A DNA stretch of 64,000 nt from Saccharophagus degradans 2-40 (GTDB taxonomy: Bacteria; Pseudomonadota; Gammaproteobacteria; Pseudomonadales; Cellvibrionaceae), in NCBI RefSeq assembly GCF_000013665.1, contig NC_007912.1, positions 496,001-560,000 of the forward strand. Direction: 5' to 3'. The translations under genes and the position numbers were made by a program. Position 1 is the stretch's first letter, and the number at the start of each line of letters is the position of its first letter. Shown here piece by piece: positions 1 through 8,771 of the stretch. The notes beneath the pieces are model-generated. The model was not told where the DNA came from. It ran no database searches and worked only from the letters and a program-made list of their open reading frames with translations.

Positions 1-44
1 TCTAGTTAATTGGTATTACTAAACCCATTTTTGTAGTAATTAAA

Positions 45-305
45 ATGTCTGAGTTTAGAAAGCACGGTCGTAAACTTGTTAAGTGTGCGGTACGGCTAAC
101 CCATAAAGAGTTTGGCGAAATAGTCACCGAGACGCGAGATATCTCTGAAACCGGTGTGTTTGTTTCCTGTGCCGATTTAGTGAGTTTTGTTGCTATAGGT
201 GAGCGTATTCAAGCTAAGCTTTACGCAGATTGTGACTCGGTTTCCGAGACGCACTTAGAGGTTGTGCGCCTCTCCGATGAAGGTGTGGGGTTAGCATTTA
301 TCTAA
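45..305 (+). CDS. PilZ domain protein
   Basis: An 86-residue protein that is essentially a lone PilZ domain, the cytoplasmic receptor fold for the second messenger c-di-GMP. The N-terminal basic motif RKHGR and the DISETG motif (D/N-x-S-x-x-G form) are both visible, so ligand binding is plausible. It is shorter than most PilZ proteins (about 100-120 residues). It lies at the left edge, so its upstream neighbours are unseen. The output partner cannot be told from sequence. Confidence 0.8.
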   Translation: MSEFRKHGRKLVKCAVRLTHKEFGEIVTETRDISETGVFVSCADLVSFVAIGERIQAKLYADCDSVSETHLEVVRLSDEGVGLAFI

Positions 306-346
306 AAAGCAGTTTAACTTTACTGCCTCTTCACTTATGCCTACGC

Positions 347-1126
347 TTACTCCTCTAAGCCGTTACTGCGCATCATCGCTTGTAACTCATGCACGTATTC
401 TTCACCGCGCTCCGAGTATTTTATTAAACCTTCCGCCAATGCTACGCCGGTAATTGGCTGATTCGCTTGATGCAGCTGGGCGCGAATGTTTCTCAATTGC
501 TTGTAAGCACGGTGAGTATTTAAGTTGCGCAGGTAGGCGTCCACCGAACCCGCTGGGCTTTTAAATTTTCGCACTTCATGTTTAGCGTTAGCGCGTCGTC
601 CACTTGGCACCAAGCCGCAGCCCTTTTTAAAACACCACTGACCAAAATAATTATTGCCATCTTGCGCAAAGCGCGATGTACCCCAAGCCGATTCGTTAGC
701 TGCTTGCGCCAATACCAGTGCGGGCGGAATGATGTGCATGCGCTTGTTTAGCTCTGCCAATTGTTTTTCGATTGGCCACTCTTCTTTAATTTTATAGCGC
801 TTAAGCCAGCGCGAAAGATAAAACTGGTGAGTGTTGCTGAGTGTTGCATCTTCTTGCCAGTCGTTTTGCACCGCCGCCAGTCGTTCTCTGTCGGCAAGTA
901 TTAACGTGTTTTTGTGTTCAATAATGGGGGTGAAATAATTAAAAAACGTCGCTTTGCGTTCGGCAATATCGGTAATGGCGCTAAAGTCTGGGGCTGGGCC
1001 AAACGCAGTAGAAGTATTAATGGCGCGGCTGGGGGAGTGCTGAATTGCCCAAATAAGTAGGCCAAAGGTGGCAATAATATAGGCGGTAAAAAGCAGTGCA
1101 ATAAACTTAGTTTTAGCGTTTTGCAT
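347..1126 (-). CDS. Bax-like glucosaminidase-family membrane protein
   Basis: A 259-residue protein with one N-terminal membrane anchor (about residues 9-28) and a C-terminal Bax/FlgJ-type glucosaminidase domain. The motif ANESAWGTSRFA carries the expected catalytic glutamate and is followed by GNNYFGQWCF, typical of the E. coli Bax family. It probably cleaves or binds peptidoglycan in the periplasm. I chose the ATG at 1126 because AAGGA lies just upstream; a TTG six codons earlier overlaps that Shine-Dalgarno. Family assignment is firm; substrate and role are inferred. Confidence 0.8.
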   Translation of the reverse strand: MQNAKTKFIALLFTAYIIATFGLLIWAIQHSPSRAINTSTAFGPAPDFSAITDIAERKATFFNYFTPIIEHKNTLILADRERLAAVQNDWQEDATLSNTHQFYLSRWLKRYKIKEEWPIEKQLAELNKRMHIIPPALVLAQAANESAWGTSRFAQDGNNYFGQWCFKKGCGLVPSGRRANAKHEVRKFKSPAGSVDAYLRNLNTHRAYKQLRNIRAQLHQANQPITGVALAEGLIKYSERGEEYVHELQAMMRSNGLEE

Positions 1127-1169
1127 GGGTATCCTTAGGCGCAAAAGAAAGAGGGTATTGGTTTATTTT

Positions 1170-1194
1170 AGGCAGTAATCATTACTGCCTTTTT
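1170..1194 (+). terminator. Inverted repeat with T-tract between convergent-spaced minus genes
   Basis: Ten-base arms (AGGCAGTAAT / ATTACTGCCT) separated by one base and followed by TTTTT on the plus strand. Flanking genes are both on the minus strand, where no T-tract follows, so it may be a regulatory palindrome rather than a terminator. Confidence 0.4.
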
Positions 1195-1245
1195 GTTCGC
1201 AAGTAGCGCGGTGCACAACTTAAATAATAGCTGTTAATTGGAGAG

Positions 1246-1866
1246 CTATATTTTTAATGTGTCGCGCAGCTGTTTAAGGCGCACTTGGTTTTCTTGCTTG
1301 TTTAGAGGGGTGGTCGTTTCGGCCGGTAACGCCTTAACTTGCGGGGCGGGCAATTCTTCGCCCTTTAATAGGCGTTCGCATAATTTATTGAAATTAGCTT
1401 TAAATACTGGGAAGGCGATGTGCTCGGGGTTATTTTGTAAAAAGAACCAATCGCTGGCTTTGCCCGCGTGATAAACAATGGGGTGCGACCAAGTAAACCC
1501 GGCTTTGGGCGAAGGGGCTTGGCAGGCCTCAATAAACGCTTGGTGCGCGTCGGGTAAATCTGGCTGGGCCGCTTCTTCACAGGCTTGAATCATGCGTTTT
1601 AGAGTGGGCAAAAATTCACTGTTTTCAATAACCGAGCGCGATGCTTTAAGCAGCACTTCTGGCTCAAAGCGCGACAGCGAATCCAACCATAACCGCTTGA
1701 TGTAGTTTAGGTCTTTATCGTTAGAAAAAGCCTTAAAGTACTGGTTGTGGTAGTTAAGCTGAAACAGCGCAAACACCTGATTAATGGCATCTATATGGCC
1801 GGTGTTTGGGGGCTGGCGCTGGCCGCTATTAGACTGCCCAGCTTCTGTCGGTAAGTTGTTCTTCAA
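1246..1866 (-). CDS. Replication protein P-like helicase loader candidate
   Basis: A 206-residue protein resembling the phage lambda P / chromosomal replication protein P family, which loads DnaB helicase. The central region (about residues 25-130) contains the helical pattern typical of these proteins, including FLPTLKRMIQACE. The start overlaps the end of the DnaT-like gene by 38 bases, so the two are probably co-transcribed and translationally coupled. Such pairs in Cellvibrionales and pseudomonads are thought to act in primosome assembly. The family call is by resemblance only. Confidence 0.6.
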   Translation of the reverse strand: MKNNLPTEAGQSNSGQRQPPNTGHIDAINQVFALFQLNYHNQYFKAFSNDKDLNYIKRLWLDSLSRFEPEVLLKASRSVIENSEFLPTLKRMIQACEEAAQPDLPDAHQAFIEACQAPSPKAGFTWSHPIVYHAGKASDWFFLQNNPEHIAFPVFKANFNKLCERLLKGEELPAPQVKALPAETTTPLNKQENQVRLKQLRDTLKI

Positions 1867-2983
1867 TGCTTATCTCTCTTGTCGATCTCTGCGCGGGTTG
1901 CGTGCCGTTATTCGTTGCTGTGCCATTGGCTAGGCGTTTGGCCCAGTGGAATTTTACGTGTTGTAAAAACCGCGTGTTCCACGACGTGTGCACTTGCTTG
2001 CTATCGCGCCAGTATAGGATGAATTCTGGCAGCACTGACTGGGCAAACGCAAGGTCAATATTGGCCAAGCGCAATACATCGTACACATCGTTAGAGGGTT
2101 GCCAGTTCTCGGGTATGGGTTTAGGGTCGGTGCTGTGCTCTACCGCACTGTTGTATTTTTTCCACTGCAGGCGCACATGTTGAATAAACTTGGAGTTCCA
2201 TGTTTTAAGCACATCGCCGCGCTCTTGCCAATACAGTACAAACTCTGGAATGGCATCTTCCACAAAGCCGCGGCTAATACCCGCGTGCACCGTGAGTACA
2301 TCCATGGCATCTAAGCTGGGCTGCCAAGCTGCGTGCATGGCAATGGCTTGGTCTTTTTGGTTGCGCTTGGACTCGAAATCGCGCCATTTAAAAATAACAT
2401 GCTGCACAAACTTCGCACCCCACGACCTGTGCGCTTCGCGGCGTTCGCGCCAATAGGTAATAAAGTTAGGCAATTGCTCTAGGGCAAAGTGCTCGGGAAT
2501 ATTGTGTTGTGCTAGTTGGGTGAGGGTATCGCGTGATGGGCGCCAATTGGCCCCCAAAAAATTCTTGCCGAACGATTGGCTTATCTCATCTACCTGCGCT
2601 TCTTCGGCGCGAATAGTAGGGCCCTTTTGCGGCATAGATACAATGGGTGTGCGGCCTGTTTGCGCTGGTGCCGCGCTGCGCTCGTTATAGGCAAATTTAA
2701 AGCTGGGCTCGCTGCCAAAGTGCGCCGAGCCAATAAGCAAAATGCCTTTGTCACGCAGGCTTTGGCACACGCGTTGAACTTCTCGCGCATCCCAAAAGGG
2801 GGTAGCTTCGGCCAAATGTTCGGTGGCAATGGTGAGCCAAGTGTAACCGTTGTTGGGGCGCGCTTCGGCCAGAGGGCCTAAATCCGCTAACACCGCCAGC
2901 ATGACGGCTTCCTCTAAACCAATTGTTGCTGCCAGCGAGGGCGGTACAGCAATGGTTTTTTCTGGAACGAGCGAACTTTTCAT
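1829..2983 (-). CDS. Primosomal protein with three tandem DnaT-like repeats
   Basis: A 384-residue protein with an N-terminal winged-helix-like region (about 20-100) and three DnaT-type ssDNA-binding repeats at about 147-200, 220-274 and 294-347. Each repeat has a W-x-P-S start, a central YW-R/Q segment and an SW/TW-x-x-x-F-x-x-H-V-x-x-x-W end. E. coli DnaT has one such domain, so the triplication is unusual. It probably works at stalled forks with PriA/PriB-type factors and the downstream P-like protein. Role is inferred from the domain and the overlap with the next gene. Confidence 0.7.
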   Translation of the reverse strand: MKSSLVPEKTIAVPPSLAATIGLEEAVMLAVLADLGPLAEARPNNGYTWLTIATEHLAEATPFWDAREVQRVCQSLRDKGILLIGSAHFGSEPSFKFAYNERSAAPAQTGRTPIVSMPQKGPTIRAEEAQVDEISQSFGKNFLGANWRPSRDTLTQLAQHNIPEHFALEQLPNFITYWRERREAHRSWGAKFVQHVIFKWRDFESKRNQKDQAIAMHAAWQPSLDAMDVLTVHAGISRGFVEDAIPEFVLYWQERGDVLKTWNSKFIQHVRLQWKKYNSAVEHSTDPKPIPENWQPSNDVYDVLRLANIDLAFAQSVLPEFILYWRDSKQVHTSWNTRFLQHVKFHWAKRLANGTATNNGTQPAQRSTREISIEEQLTDRSWAV

Positions 2984-3316
2984 AGGGGTCTCTGTGTTGG
3001 ATCGGTGACTTACATATGTGCACAGGCACTGCAGCTAAATGCTCTGCACGGTGGGCGGCCTGCGGTGTGGCTGTTCAGATTCTTGCCCAGGTACTTGTAC
3101 CCGCGCTTAGATAAGCGATGTGCCCACCGAGCATATCAGCCTTGTAGGCGGGTAGCTGCTAGGCGCCTAGCCTAACATTTATCGGCTTTGGGCGCAGTAA
3201 ACGGATGTAATTCGGTCGGCGCATTTTCTAATCTTAACCTATAGTTAAGGGGTGAGCTCGCAAGGGCTGTAAGCAAGCCAGCTACAAGGTGAGTAGCTAA
3301 AGGAAGCCGATATCTG
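2984..3316. promoter_or_regulatory. Divergent intergenic region
   Basis: This 333-base stretch separates the DnaT-like gene (minus) from the binding-protein gene (plus), so it should hold promoters for both. The only structured element I see is a small palindrome, CTTAAC-CTATA-GTTAAG, at 3233-3249, a possible operator. No RNA gene or convincing -35/-10 pair was recognised. Confidence 0.3.
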
Positions 3317-4303
3317 ATGATGTTTAACGCAATGCCAAAACGACTCCTAAGCATGAAAGCTGTTGCAGCTGCCCTGCTTGTTTTAGTGTTGGGTGCGTGT
3401 TCCCGCAATGAGATGCAGCAGCTTTCCATTGCCATAAACCCCTGGCCCGGTTACGAGTTGCTGTATTTGGCGCAAGAGCAGGGTTTTTTTCACGAGCTGG
3501 GGTTGGATGTGCGCTTAGTGGAGCTTAACTCGCTTAGTGATGCGCAGCGCGCTTATATGTCGGGGCAGGTTGACGGCTTAACATCCACCTTGGTGGAAGC
3601 CGTACTTATTCAAGTTGATTCCGCTTACCCGTTGCAGGTGGTTATTCCCACCGACTACAGCAACGGCGGCGATGTTATTTTGGCGCAGGCCGGCATCACA
3701 AGTTTAACCGAGCTAAAAGGTAAGCGGGTGGGCTGCGAAGCCAACAGTTTGGGTATACACGTTTTATACCACGCGCTTCGGCGGGTTGGTTTATCCCTGA
3801 GCGACGTAGAGGTGGTAAATGTGGGGCAGTCACAGGGGAGCGAAGAGCTGGCACTGGGTGTGCTAGATGCACTTGTTACCTACCCGCCAACGTCTATAGA
3901 GGCCCTAAAGGCGGAAGGTGTGCATAAGCTATTCACTTCGCGTGAAGCGCCAGAAGAGATACTCGATGTGCTATCTATCAAACAGTCGGTGCTTGAGCGC
4001 TACCCGGCGCTACCTCAGCAGTTGTTAGCCGTTTGGCAACGCGCTTACGAATATACAGAGCAACACCCCAAACAGGCATTTGCCATTATGGCGGAGCGAG
4101 AACAAGTTTCAGTAGAAGAATTTGAAACAATGTTCAACAACGAAATACATGTATTTGATAAAGATGGCGCACTACAAATATTGCGCGATTGGTCGTCGCT
4201 AACCAACAAATTAATGGAAACCTGCGAAGTGTTAAAAGAAATTAATCAACATAACAGCAATTGCTCGCGCGTGCATACGATGGTGAATCGTGAGATGTTT
4301 TAA
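3317..4303 (+). CDS. NMT1/SsuA-like periplasmic substrate-binding lipoprotein
   Basis: A 328-residue exported protein of the NMT1/THI5/SsuA-like type II binding fold. The N terminus has a signal peptide ending in a lipobox (VLGAC, Cys at about residue 28). The motif INPWPGYELLYLA, then the pocket segments around YSNGGDVI and GSEELALGVLDALVTYPP, are typical of the family. No permease or ATPase gene is next to it. Instead the stop overlaps the start of a histidine kinase by one base (TAATG), so it probably serves as a sensory ligand-binding partner. Ligand unknown. The start may be either of two adjacent ATGs. Confidence 0.75.
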   Translation: MMFNAMPKRLLSMKAVAAALLVLVLGACSRNEMQQLSIAINPWPGYELLYLAQEQGFFHELGLDVRLVELNSLSDAQRAYMSGQVDGLTSTLVEAVLIQVDSAYPLQVVIPTDYSNGGDVILAQAGITSLTELKGKRVGCEANSLGIHVLYHALRRVGLSLSDVEVVNVGQSQGSEELALGVLDALVTYPPTSIEALKAEGVHKLFTSREAPEEILDVLSIKQSVLERYPALPQQLLAVWQRAYEYTEQHPKQAFAIMAEREQVSVEEFETMFNNEIHVFDKDGALQILRDWSSLTNKLMETCEVLKEINQHNSNCSRVHTMVNREMF

Positions 4304-5799
4304 TGCTTAGTCGTTTTGCTAGGTTATGGCGCACGTCGGTTGCGTTTAAATTAAGTACTCCCATCGTGGTCGTTGGGGTAGTGCTTGTGGTGGTTATCTA
4401 TTGGGTGGTGCGCAGCGAAGGTCGCGAGCTCACACAAAAAAGTGCCGTGCGCTTAGCTAATTTACTGGTCGACTCGATTGTGCTCGGGGCGCAAATTAAC
4501 GGTAGCAATTCCAATGTTGTGCGCCTTGTTAATGCTTTAGGGGTGTACCGCGAGCTGGAGTTTGTGGCGTTGATTGATGAGCGCAGTCAAACTATTTTGG
4601 CGGCATCTAAAAATCGCTTAATCAATTCCCCTCAATCGGCGCTCGCCGAATACACCTTGGCCCTGCCGCTGCTGGCAAAAATAGACCGGCTCGAAAATGT
4701 GTATTTTATAGAGGAAGGTAGCCGCTACCATATGGCTGCGCGCATTAAATTGTACGACCCCGCCACAGTGTCGCTGCGCGATATGACCATTATTTTTGTT
4801 ATTAATGCGCAAAAGGCCAGCGGTGAATTGGCTAGCGCCCTAAACCTAACTATCTGGGTTTTAATTATTTCAATTTTGTCTATGTTGTTTGCCTCTAGCT
4901 GGGTGCAGCAACGGGTGTTGTTTCGGCGTTTATCTAAATTCGAAAGTTTAATTGCCAGCGAGGTAGAACAGCTAACCGGCAGTAAGCTTGTTAAACGCGA
5001 CGGCGATGAAATAGATGGCATTCAAGCCAATTTTTTAACCATGCTGCAAGAAAAGCACGAAGCGGATGTAGAGCGTGAAATGGCGCTGGAAGCTGCAGAG
5101 GCTAGCAACCAAGCCAAAAGTGATTTTCTGGCTAATATGTCCCACGAGTTGCGCACCCCGCTTAATTCAATTATTGGTTTTTCTAAACGCATTTTAAAAA
5201 CGCAAGAAAATTTAGATGAGCGCCAAGTGCATTCCCTTGGGGTAATCAGTCGCAGTGGGGAGCACCTGCTACAGCTTATTAACGATGTGCTCGATCTCAC
5301 CAAAATTGATGCGGGGCGTATGGAAATTTCGCCGCGACCAACGGATTTAACGCAAGTGTGCCGCTACGCCATAGAAGACCAGCAAGAAGCCGCTCACAGC
5401 AAAGGCTTGCGTCTAACGCTGCATGCCCCAGAAACTTTAGTGGGCGAAGTCGATGAGCTGCGTATTCGCCAAGTAATGCTTAACCTTGTGAGCAACGCCG
5501 TTAAATACAGTGAGCAGGGCGAAATTGTGGTGGCGTTGCGCTATGTGGATGATGCCATTGAAATATGTGTAGAAGACAGTGGCATAGGCATAAAAGCAGA
5601 AGATCAAAAACGGTTGTTTAAGCGCTTTGAGCAGTTCGATATGCAAAGCCGTATGCAAATAGGTCGCGGCTCGGGCTTGGGGCTATATATTGTGAACGAG
5701 TTTGTGCGCCTGCATAAAGGTTGGCTTAAAGTTGAATCGGAATACGGTCGCGGCAGTCGCTTTTATGTGTACTTGCCTAGCAAGGCCGTGGTTGAGTAA
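4303..5799 (+). CDS. Membrane sensor histidine kinase
   Basis: A 498-residue kinase with a first membrane helix at about 18-37, a periplasmic domain of about 145 residues, a second helix at about 180-200, a HAMP-like linker, a HisKA domain with MSHELRTPLNSI (phospho-accepting His281), and a HATPase domain showing the N box (SNAVKYSEQG), DSGIGI and GRGSGLGLYIV. No receiver domain follows and no response regulator gene is adjacent, so the cognate regulator is elsewhere. The one-base overlap with the binding lipoprotein suggests that protein presents the ligand. Confidence 0.85.
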   Translation: MLSRFARLWRTSVAFKLSTPIVVVGVVLVVVIYWVVRSEGRELTQKSAVRLANLLVDSIVLGAQINGSNSNVVRLVNALGVYRELEFVALIDERSQTILAASKNRLINSPQSALAEYTLALPLLAKIDRLENVYFIEEGSRYHMAARIKLYDPATVSLRDMTIIFVINAQKASGELASALNLTIWVLIISILSMLFASSWVQQRVLFRRLSKFESLIASEVEQLTGSKLVKRDGDEIDGIQANFLTMLQEKHEADVEREMALEAAEASNQAKSDFLANMSHELRTPLNSIIGFSKRILKTQENLDERQVHSLGVISRSGEHLLQLINDVLDLTKIDAGRMEISPRPTDLTQVCRYAIEDQQEAAHSKGLRLTLHAPETLVGEVDELRIRQVMLNLVSNAVKYSEQGEIVVALRYVDDAIEICVEDSGIGIKAEDQKRLFKRFEQFDMQSRMQIGRGSGLGLYIVNEFVRLHKGWLKVESEYGRGSRFYVYLPSKAVVE

Positions 5800-5892
5800 C
5801 TATCTAAGTCCAGCTATTCAAACCGGAACTTCGCTTGACGATAGCGCGCCCCTCGCCAACAATGGGCACCCTTGCGCTGTTCAGGTTTTACC

Positions 5893-6399
5893 ATGTTTCA
5901 ACACGACACCCTTTTAGAAAAAGCCCTCTCATTCTCGCGTTTTGATGCCAGCCATTGGTTATCGCCCTGTGTTTTGCGCCCATTTCAGTTAGATGGCCAT
6001 ACATGGCCTACCGCAGAGCATTACTTACAGGCTAACTTGGTGGCGAGTGCTGCGCTGGCAGACAAAATTCGCCAAGCCGCCAGTGGCGAGCAGGCTCATG
6101 CCTTGGGTAGCCCTTGGTATCGCCGCAAGCGCAAAGATTGGAAAAACTTGCGCCGCGTATTAATGACCCGCGCCCTCTACACGCAAACTATGACTCACCC
6201 CGATATTAAAGATGCCCTGCTTGAAACCGGCGACCAGCATATTGTGGAAACCTCGTTGTACGATCACTACTGGGGTATAGCGCGCGATCAACGCGGTGAA
6301 AATATTTTGGGTAAAGTGTGGATGGGGGTGCGCGACAAAATCCGCGCCGACGCTGGCAAAACACCAGCACAAAGCACGGTAAAAGAGCAGAGGGAGTAG
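5893..6399 (+). CDS. NADAR (YbiA-like) family protein
   Basis: A 168-residue NADAR domain protein. YbiA-type members hydrolyse the N-glycosidic bond of early riboflavin-pathway intermediates; others act on ADP-ribosylated targets. Visible family motifs are WPTAEHYLQA near the start and YWGIARDQRGENILGK near the end. I chose ATG 5893 with AGG seven bases upstream; a start seven codons earlier has no better support. It ends four bases before radA and is likely co-transcribed with it. Confidence 0.75.
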   Translation: MFQHDTLLEKALSFSRFDASHWLSPCVLRPFQLDGHTWPTAEHYLQANLVASAALADKIRQAASGEQAHALGSPWYRRKRKDWKNLRRVLMTRALYTQTMTHPDIKDALLETGDQHIVETSLYDHYWGIARDQRGENILGKVWMGVRDKIRADAGKTPAQSTVKEQRE

Positions 6400-6402
6400 A
6401 TT

Positions 6403-7767
6403 TTGGCAAAGCAAAAAACCGGCTACGTATGTACCGATTGCGGCGCAGATTACTCCAAGTGGCAAGGACAGTGCGCCGAATGTGGCCAGTGGAATACCGT
6501 ACAAGAAGTGCGCTTGGGCGCGGCTACAAGTAGTCGCAGTGCAAGCCAAGCGGGCTACGCAGGGCAGGGTTTATCTAAGGTTACGCCCCTCGCCGAAATA
6601 GATTTGGCCGAGTTGCCGCGTATTGCCAGTGGTATGGATGAATTAGACCGCGTACTGGGTGGCGGCTTTGTGCCCGGCTCGGTGGTGCTTATTGGTGGCA
6701 ACCCTGGTGCGGGTAAATCAACGCTGCTACTGCAAACTCTTTGTCATTTATCGCAAAAACACCCTGCGCTATACGTAACCGGTGAGGAATCGCTGCAACA
6801 GGTGGCAATGCGCGCGCAGCGTTTAGGGTTACCTACCGACAAACTCCAGCTTTTATCTGCCACCGATGTCGATGCACTCTTGGCCAGTGCCGACCAAGTT
6901 AAACCCAAACTTATGGTGGTGGATTCTATTCAGGTAATGCATCACGCCGATATTCAATCTGCCCCAGGCAGTGTGTCGCAGGTGCGCGAATCAGCTGCAG
7001 CGCTCACTCGCTACGCCAAACAAACCGGCACAGTGCTTATTTTGGTGGGACATGTAACCAAAGATGGCAGCCTTGCCGGCCCGAAAGTGCTCGAGCACAT
7101 TATCGATTGCTCCATCATGATAGAAGGCTCTAATGACAGTCGGTTTCGCACCTTGCGCGGCAGTAAAAACCGCTTTGGCGCGGTGAACGAGCTGGGGGTG
7201 TTTGCCATGACCGAGCAGGGCTTAAAAGAGGTGTCTAACCCGTCGGCTATTTTCTTGCAGCGCTCCGACGAAGTGGCCTCTGGCTCGGTAGTCATGGTGG
7301 TGTGGGAAGGCACGCGCCCGCTGTTGGTCGAAATACAAGGCTTGGTGGATATGTCGAGCTTGGGTAACCCGCGCCGCGTTGCGGTAGGGCTAGAGCAAAA
7401 CCGGCTGGCGATGTTACTAGCGGTGCTGCACCGCCACGGCGGCATTATGGTTGGCGATCAAGATGTGTTTGTAAACGTTGTGGGCGGTGTGAAAATTGTA
7501 GAAACCAGTGCCGACTTGGCGTTGTTGTTGGCGCTGGTGTCGAGCTTTAGGGATCAACCCCTACCGCGCGACTTAGTGGTATTTGGCGAAGTGGGCCTAG
7601 CGGGGGAGATTCGCCCCGTGCCCAGTGGCCAAGAGCGCCTGCGCGAAGCGGCCAAGCACGGCTTTAAAAAAGCAATCGTTCCCGCCAACAACGTCCCGCG
7701 CGAACCTATCAAGGGGTTGGAAATTGTCGCAGTCAAAAAACTAAGCGAAGCCCTAGAAGCCATTTAG
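6403..7767 (+). CDS. radA: DNA repair protein RadA
   Basis: A 454-residue RadA, the hexameric helicase that promotes branch migration of recombination intermediates. The N-terminal C4 zinc finger (CTDCGADYSKWQGQCAECG), Walker A (GGNPGAGKST), the RadA-specific KNRFG motif and the Lon-like C-terminal domain are present, and the length is normal. Translation appears to start at TTG 6403, preceded by GGGAG. Confidence 0.95.
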   Translation: MAKQKTGYVCTDCGADYSKWQGQCAECGQWNTVQEVRLGAATSSRSASQAGYAGQGLSKVTPLAEIDLAELPRIASGMDELDRVLGGGFVPGSVVLIGGNPGAGKSTLLLQTLCHLSQKHPALYVTGEESLQQVAMRAQRLGLPTDKLQLLSATDVDALLASADQVKPKLMVVDSIQVMHHADIQSAPGSVSQVRESAAALTRYAKQTGTVLILVGHVTKDGSLAGPKVLEHIIDCSIMIEGSNDSRFRTLRGSKNRFGAVNELGVFAMTEQGLKEVSNPSAIFLQRSDEVASGSVVMVVWEGTRPLLVEIQGLVDMSSLGNPRRVAVGLEQNRLAMLLAVLHRHGGIMVGDQDVFVNVVGGVKIVETSADLALLLALVSSFRDQPLPRDLVVFGEVGLAGEIRPVPSGQERLREAAKHGFKKAIVPANNVPREPIKGLEIVAVKKLSEALEAI

Positions 7768-7770
7768 AAC

Positions 7771-7833
7771 AATCGTTAAATGCTAATTGCTAATCTCTAA
7801 TGTCTAGTCATTAGCAATTAGCGTTTAGCGATT
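7771..7833. repeat. Imperfect 23-bp inverted repeat
   Basis: Arms at 7771-7793 and 7811-7833 match at 21 of 23 positions around a 17-base spacer. It lies between radA (plus) and the PilZ pair (minus), which converge here, so it may end transcription from both sides although there is no T-tract. It could instead be a small dispersed repeat. Confidence 0.6.
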
Positions 7834-7836
7834 GAG

Positions 7837-8199
7837 TCACGGCGACTCTGCGTTATAGGCTTCGTTTCGTTGGGCTACAAATTCTATTACTTTTCTAAGC
7901 TTTTCGTGGTCGGTGTCGCCGTGGCCCGAAAACTCTAAGCCCACATAATGCTCTTTTAAATGTGCTACGCGGCCGTGGGCTATTACGCGGCCAGCGTGCT
8001 CTAGTTCCAGGTGCAAAGTAATAGACTCTTCCTCTTCGAGCTGGTGGTTATCTAATATGGCAATAAGCGCACCGGAGTAAGAAAGGTTAATAACAAATAC
8101 CGGCCAATTGGTCTCGGCGGTGATAAGCGTGCCTTGTGCGCGCGTGTTGTGGCGCTCGAACTGGCGGCGCTCGTCGTCAATCTTTGGGGCTTGTTTCAT
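7837..8199 (-). CDS. PilZ domain protein
   Basis: A 120-residue single-domain PilZ protein. The basic motif RRQFERH and the NLSYSG motif (N-x-S-x-x-G) indicate c-di-GMP binding. Second gene of a PilZ pair: it starts ten bases after the end of the other, so they form an operon. Output function unknown. Confidence 0.8.
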   Translation of the reverse strand: MKQAPKIDDERRQFERHNTRAQGTLITAETNWPVFVINLSYSGALIAILDNHQLEEEESITLHLELEHAGRVIAHGRVAHLKEHYVGLEFSGHGDTDHEKLRKVIEFVAQRNEAYNAESP

Positions 8200-8209
8200 A
8201 GCTCGATCT

Positions 8210-8572
8210 CTAACGTGGCGTTATTAGTTCTGCTAAAACACGCTCGCTGGCGTGCGGATCGTCCATGTTGAGTTCAATAATTCGACGCAGGTGGGTAATG
8301 CTCTCCATATCGATACTGTCGCAGTGAAAGCCCAGAACATGAGTGCCGCTGTGCACAAGGGTGGCACGCATATGGATATTGGTTTCGTCGCTTAGGCGAA
8401 TAAAAATATCGGCGGGCGAGTCGGCGCGCAGCTCGTAGTGATCTGGGGTATCCAACAATATGCCGTTGAGCGAAACATCAACGATTTGAGATGGGTAGCT
8501 CACCCCACCTTGCGAAATGGCGGCTTCGGCGTCAAAGTCGACACGGGTATATCGCCGGCGTTCTTCGGTCAT
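8210..8572 (-). CDS. PilZ domain protein
   Basis: A 120-residue PilZ protein with ERRRYTR at the N terminus and DVSLNG as the D-x-S-x-x-G motif. It is first in a two-gene PilZ operon; both have the same length, suggesting an old tandem duplication, although sequence identity is low. Its promoter should lie in the 199-base gap before the divergent RDD gene. Confidence 0.8.
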   Translation of the reverse strand: MTEERRRYTRVDFDAEAAISQGGVSYPSQIVDVSLNGILLDTPDHYELRADSPADIFIRLSDETNIHMRATLVHSGTHVLGFHCDSIDMESITHLRRIIELNMDDPHASERVLAELITPR

Positions 8573-8771
8573 ATTGTTGCCTACACAGTTCTAAAGAGTT
8601 CTCTTTGAGTTTAGACAGCATTTGAGCATGGCTCCAATAAACAATAGAAATAAATGCATGCGTCGTGTCATAGTCATTTGCTTCAAATTTGACGCCATTT
8701 GCGCTACGCTGCCACGCCCTACTAATAACAACAGTGCGCTAACAGCGGCAAACTAAAGGATTGGAACCCGT

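Noticed and set aside
1238..2881. Plus-strand frames opposite the replication genes
   Set aside because: They overlap two well-supported minus-strand genes and show no family resemblance.
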